Source of the DNA: Bacteroidales bacterium
GTDB lineage: Bacteria > Bacteroidota > Bacteroidia > Bacteroidales > UBA10428
NCBI GenBank assembly: GCA_016926235.1
Contig: JAFGOZ010000256.1
Coordinates: 1 to 5,912 of the forward strand
Length of the DNA stretch: 5,912 bases
Direction: 5' to 3'
Made by a program: the position numbers and the translations under genes
Part shown: in pieces, positions 5,080 to 5,912 of the stretch
How the letters are laid out: each line of letters opens with the position of its first letter
How positions within the stretch are numbered: position 1 is the first letter of the stretch
The notes under the pieces: model-generated
The model's input: the letters and a program-made list of their open reading frames with translations, nothing else
What the model was told of the DNA's origin: nothing
The model's database searches: none

Positions 5080-5375
5080 GCGCAAAAAATAGAAATTTTT
5101 ATGCTTCTCCTTTTTTATTATCTATCCTTTGCAAAAGTTCCATTCTAGATATTTATATAAATTAAATACTTATCATCTGGAAGATAAGGAGTCCGTTTGA
5201 TGATCTATTATGCATTGAAGATTGAGTCCTTTTTATATTAAAGATTGTCAGTCACTGTCATGGTTTGGAATTGCAGGGGGTATCATTAGGAAAAGATTTA
5301 CATAGTTATTGTCGATTATTGCAATAGCATTTTTTAATAAGCTGCAATTTGCAAGGATAAACTTATCACCAGGAA
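5080..5375. other. AT-rich non-coding spacer
   Basis: No credible gene is seen. Just after the membrane-protein gene, a weak AT-rich inverted repeat (about 5081-5105, GCGCAAAAAAT with AATTTTTATGC, imperfect) is followed by a T-run at 5111-5116 and may end the operon. AAGGA near 5186 and TCCTTTTT near 5227 could form another weak hairpin. All frames are broken by stops; the frame of the next gene is closed by TAA at 5358. No convincing TTTG/TAnnTTTG promoter is seen. Confidence 0.4.
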
Positions 5376-5753
5376 GTGATGGTCTTTGTCAATGGAGTTG
5401 ATTACGGTGCCCCAATCGGAGTTGTTACAGGAACTTATGTGTACAAATTCTCGTTCCGGTTGGATAAATCAGGCAAACTAGAAAGTTTACATTGGAATGT
5501 ATTATCCAGTGACCTCGTTAATGACGCCGGAAACAAAGTCTTAATTATTGATTCAGGTCACGACACTCATGAGGAAATGTGGGATCTCTGGAATAATATT
5601 GGGGCCTTTAATGAAGGATGGAATATAGTGTATAAAGTTGATGATGGCTGGCTTGACAAAGGAACAACCTTCTCGCTTGCCGGGTTGCTACAAATCCACA
5701 TGAATGCTAACGGGGACATTGCTGCAGAAGTTCGTAAAGGATGGTTTGAATAA
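5376..5753 (+). CDS. Trp-rich 125-residue protein of unknown function, possibly a detached C-terminal domain
   Basis: From GTG at 5376 (or ATG at 5379, which is likelier as a start) the frame encodes about 124-125 residues. It has no signal peptide, no cysteine and no membrane helix. It is a mixed-beta protein with strands YVYKFSFRLDK and KLESLHWNVL, a central HEEMWDLWNNIG helix, EGWNIVYKV, LAGLLQIHM and a final IAAEVRKGWFE. The frame is open upstream only to TAA at 5358. The polypeptide starts abruptly inside what looks like a beta strand (MVFVNGVDYG), suggesting that an upstream portion was lost. From memory, unverified, such a domain occurs at the end of larger proteins bearing Cys/Trp repeats like that at 3411. 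If so this is a relic or partner of the same family. A clear terminator follows. Confidence 0.6.
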   Translation: MMVFVNGVDYGAPIGVVTGTYVYKFSFRLDKSGKLESLHWNVLSSDLVNDAGNKVLIIDSGHDTHEEMWDLWNNIGAFNEGWNIVYKVDDGWLDKGTTFSLAGLLQIHMNANGDIAAEVRKGWFE

Positions 5754-5778
5754 ATTGGCGCCCAGCCAGAAATATCAG

Positions 5779-5810
5779 AGCCCTCGGAAATCTGCTCCTG
5801 GGGCTGTTTT
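5779..5810 (+). terminator. Intrinsic terminator after the 5376 gene
   Basis: AGCCCT at 5779-5784 pairs with GGGGCT at 5800-5805. Within the loop GGA (5786-5788) can pair with TCC (5796-5798) across a C/T mismatch. GTTTT follows at 5806-5810. It lies 26 bases after the stop codon and fits the end of that transcript. Confidence 0.65.
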
Positions 5811-5912
5811 AAAATTAATTATTCACATTTCATTCCCCAATTCCCCTACATCATATAATTTCATATAAATCAGTATATCAATTATATACAGTATATAAGA
5901 AATCAACGTAGA
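5811..5912. other. AT-rich tail with short direct repeats
   Basis: There is no gene. TCATATAA occurs at 5851-5858 and 5861-5868, and CAGTATAT at 5871-5878 and 5889-5896. These are AT-rich and of little specificity, possibly an upstream region of a gene beyond the window. Confidence 0.35.

Overview
The window looks like chromosomal DNA of a Bacteroidota bacterium, probably from an accessory region. The evidence is AT-rich, loosely packed DNA, a FISUMP-domain lipoprotein-like/surface protein carrying a type IX-sorting-like module (IYPNP), a porin-type outer-membrane beta-barrel, and promoters of the Bacteroidota type (TTTG, about 20 bases, TAnnTTTG). One of these promoters, at 3139-3170, is a perfect match. 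Every intact gene lies on the + strand.

Left part (1-1426). A 55-codon fragment resembling the N-terminus of RadC/JAB-domain proteins (5-172) precedes an intact outer-membrane beta-barrel gene (237-866). A 560-base non-coding stretch follows. It holds a minus-strand intrinsic terminator, a 16-base piece that reads like the 3' end of a minus-strand tRNA (a possible integration-site scar), a perfect 7-bp hairpin, several inverted repeats and a very strong + strand terminator (1312-1358). A promoter for the next gene follows almost at once.

Middle (1427-3410). A secreted 421-residue FISUMP protein (1427-2692) is bracketed by 36-bp direct repeats (31/36 identical, offset 1422). Each copy holds the end of a terminator plus the -33 part of a promoter, so the gene looks like one unit of a duplicated cassette. 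The 700 bases after it contain no convincing gene. They hold the gene's terminator, a decayed promoter copy, a pair of 13-bp direct repeats that may be an IS21-like end, and the perfect promoter at 3139-3170.

Right part (3411-5912). This is the most unusual region. The gene at 3411-4295 encodes a protein whose first 93 residues carry a ladder of cysteines every 11 residues (C4, 15, 26, 37, then C50, 61, 72, 83). The first half is polar and Tyr/Asp-rich, the second half Trp/Val-rich. This module is joined to a zinc-metalloprotease domain with HEVGHMFGNVDE. Two unrecognised small genes follow, 35 bases downstream and then with a 1-base overlap: a soluble 124-residue protein and a 124-residue protein with two membrane helices. 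I infer a single transcript encoding a protease effector and two accessory proteins (immunity, chaperone or delivery). The evidence for a toxin role is architectural only. A further 125-residue Trp-rich protein (5376-5753), possibly a detached C-terminal domain, ends at a clear terminator (5779-5810).
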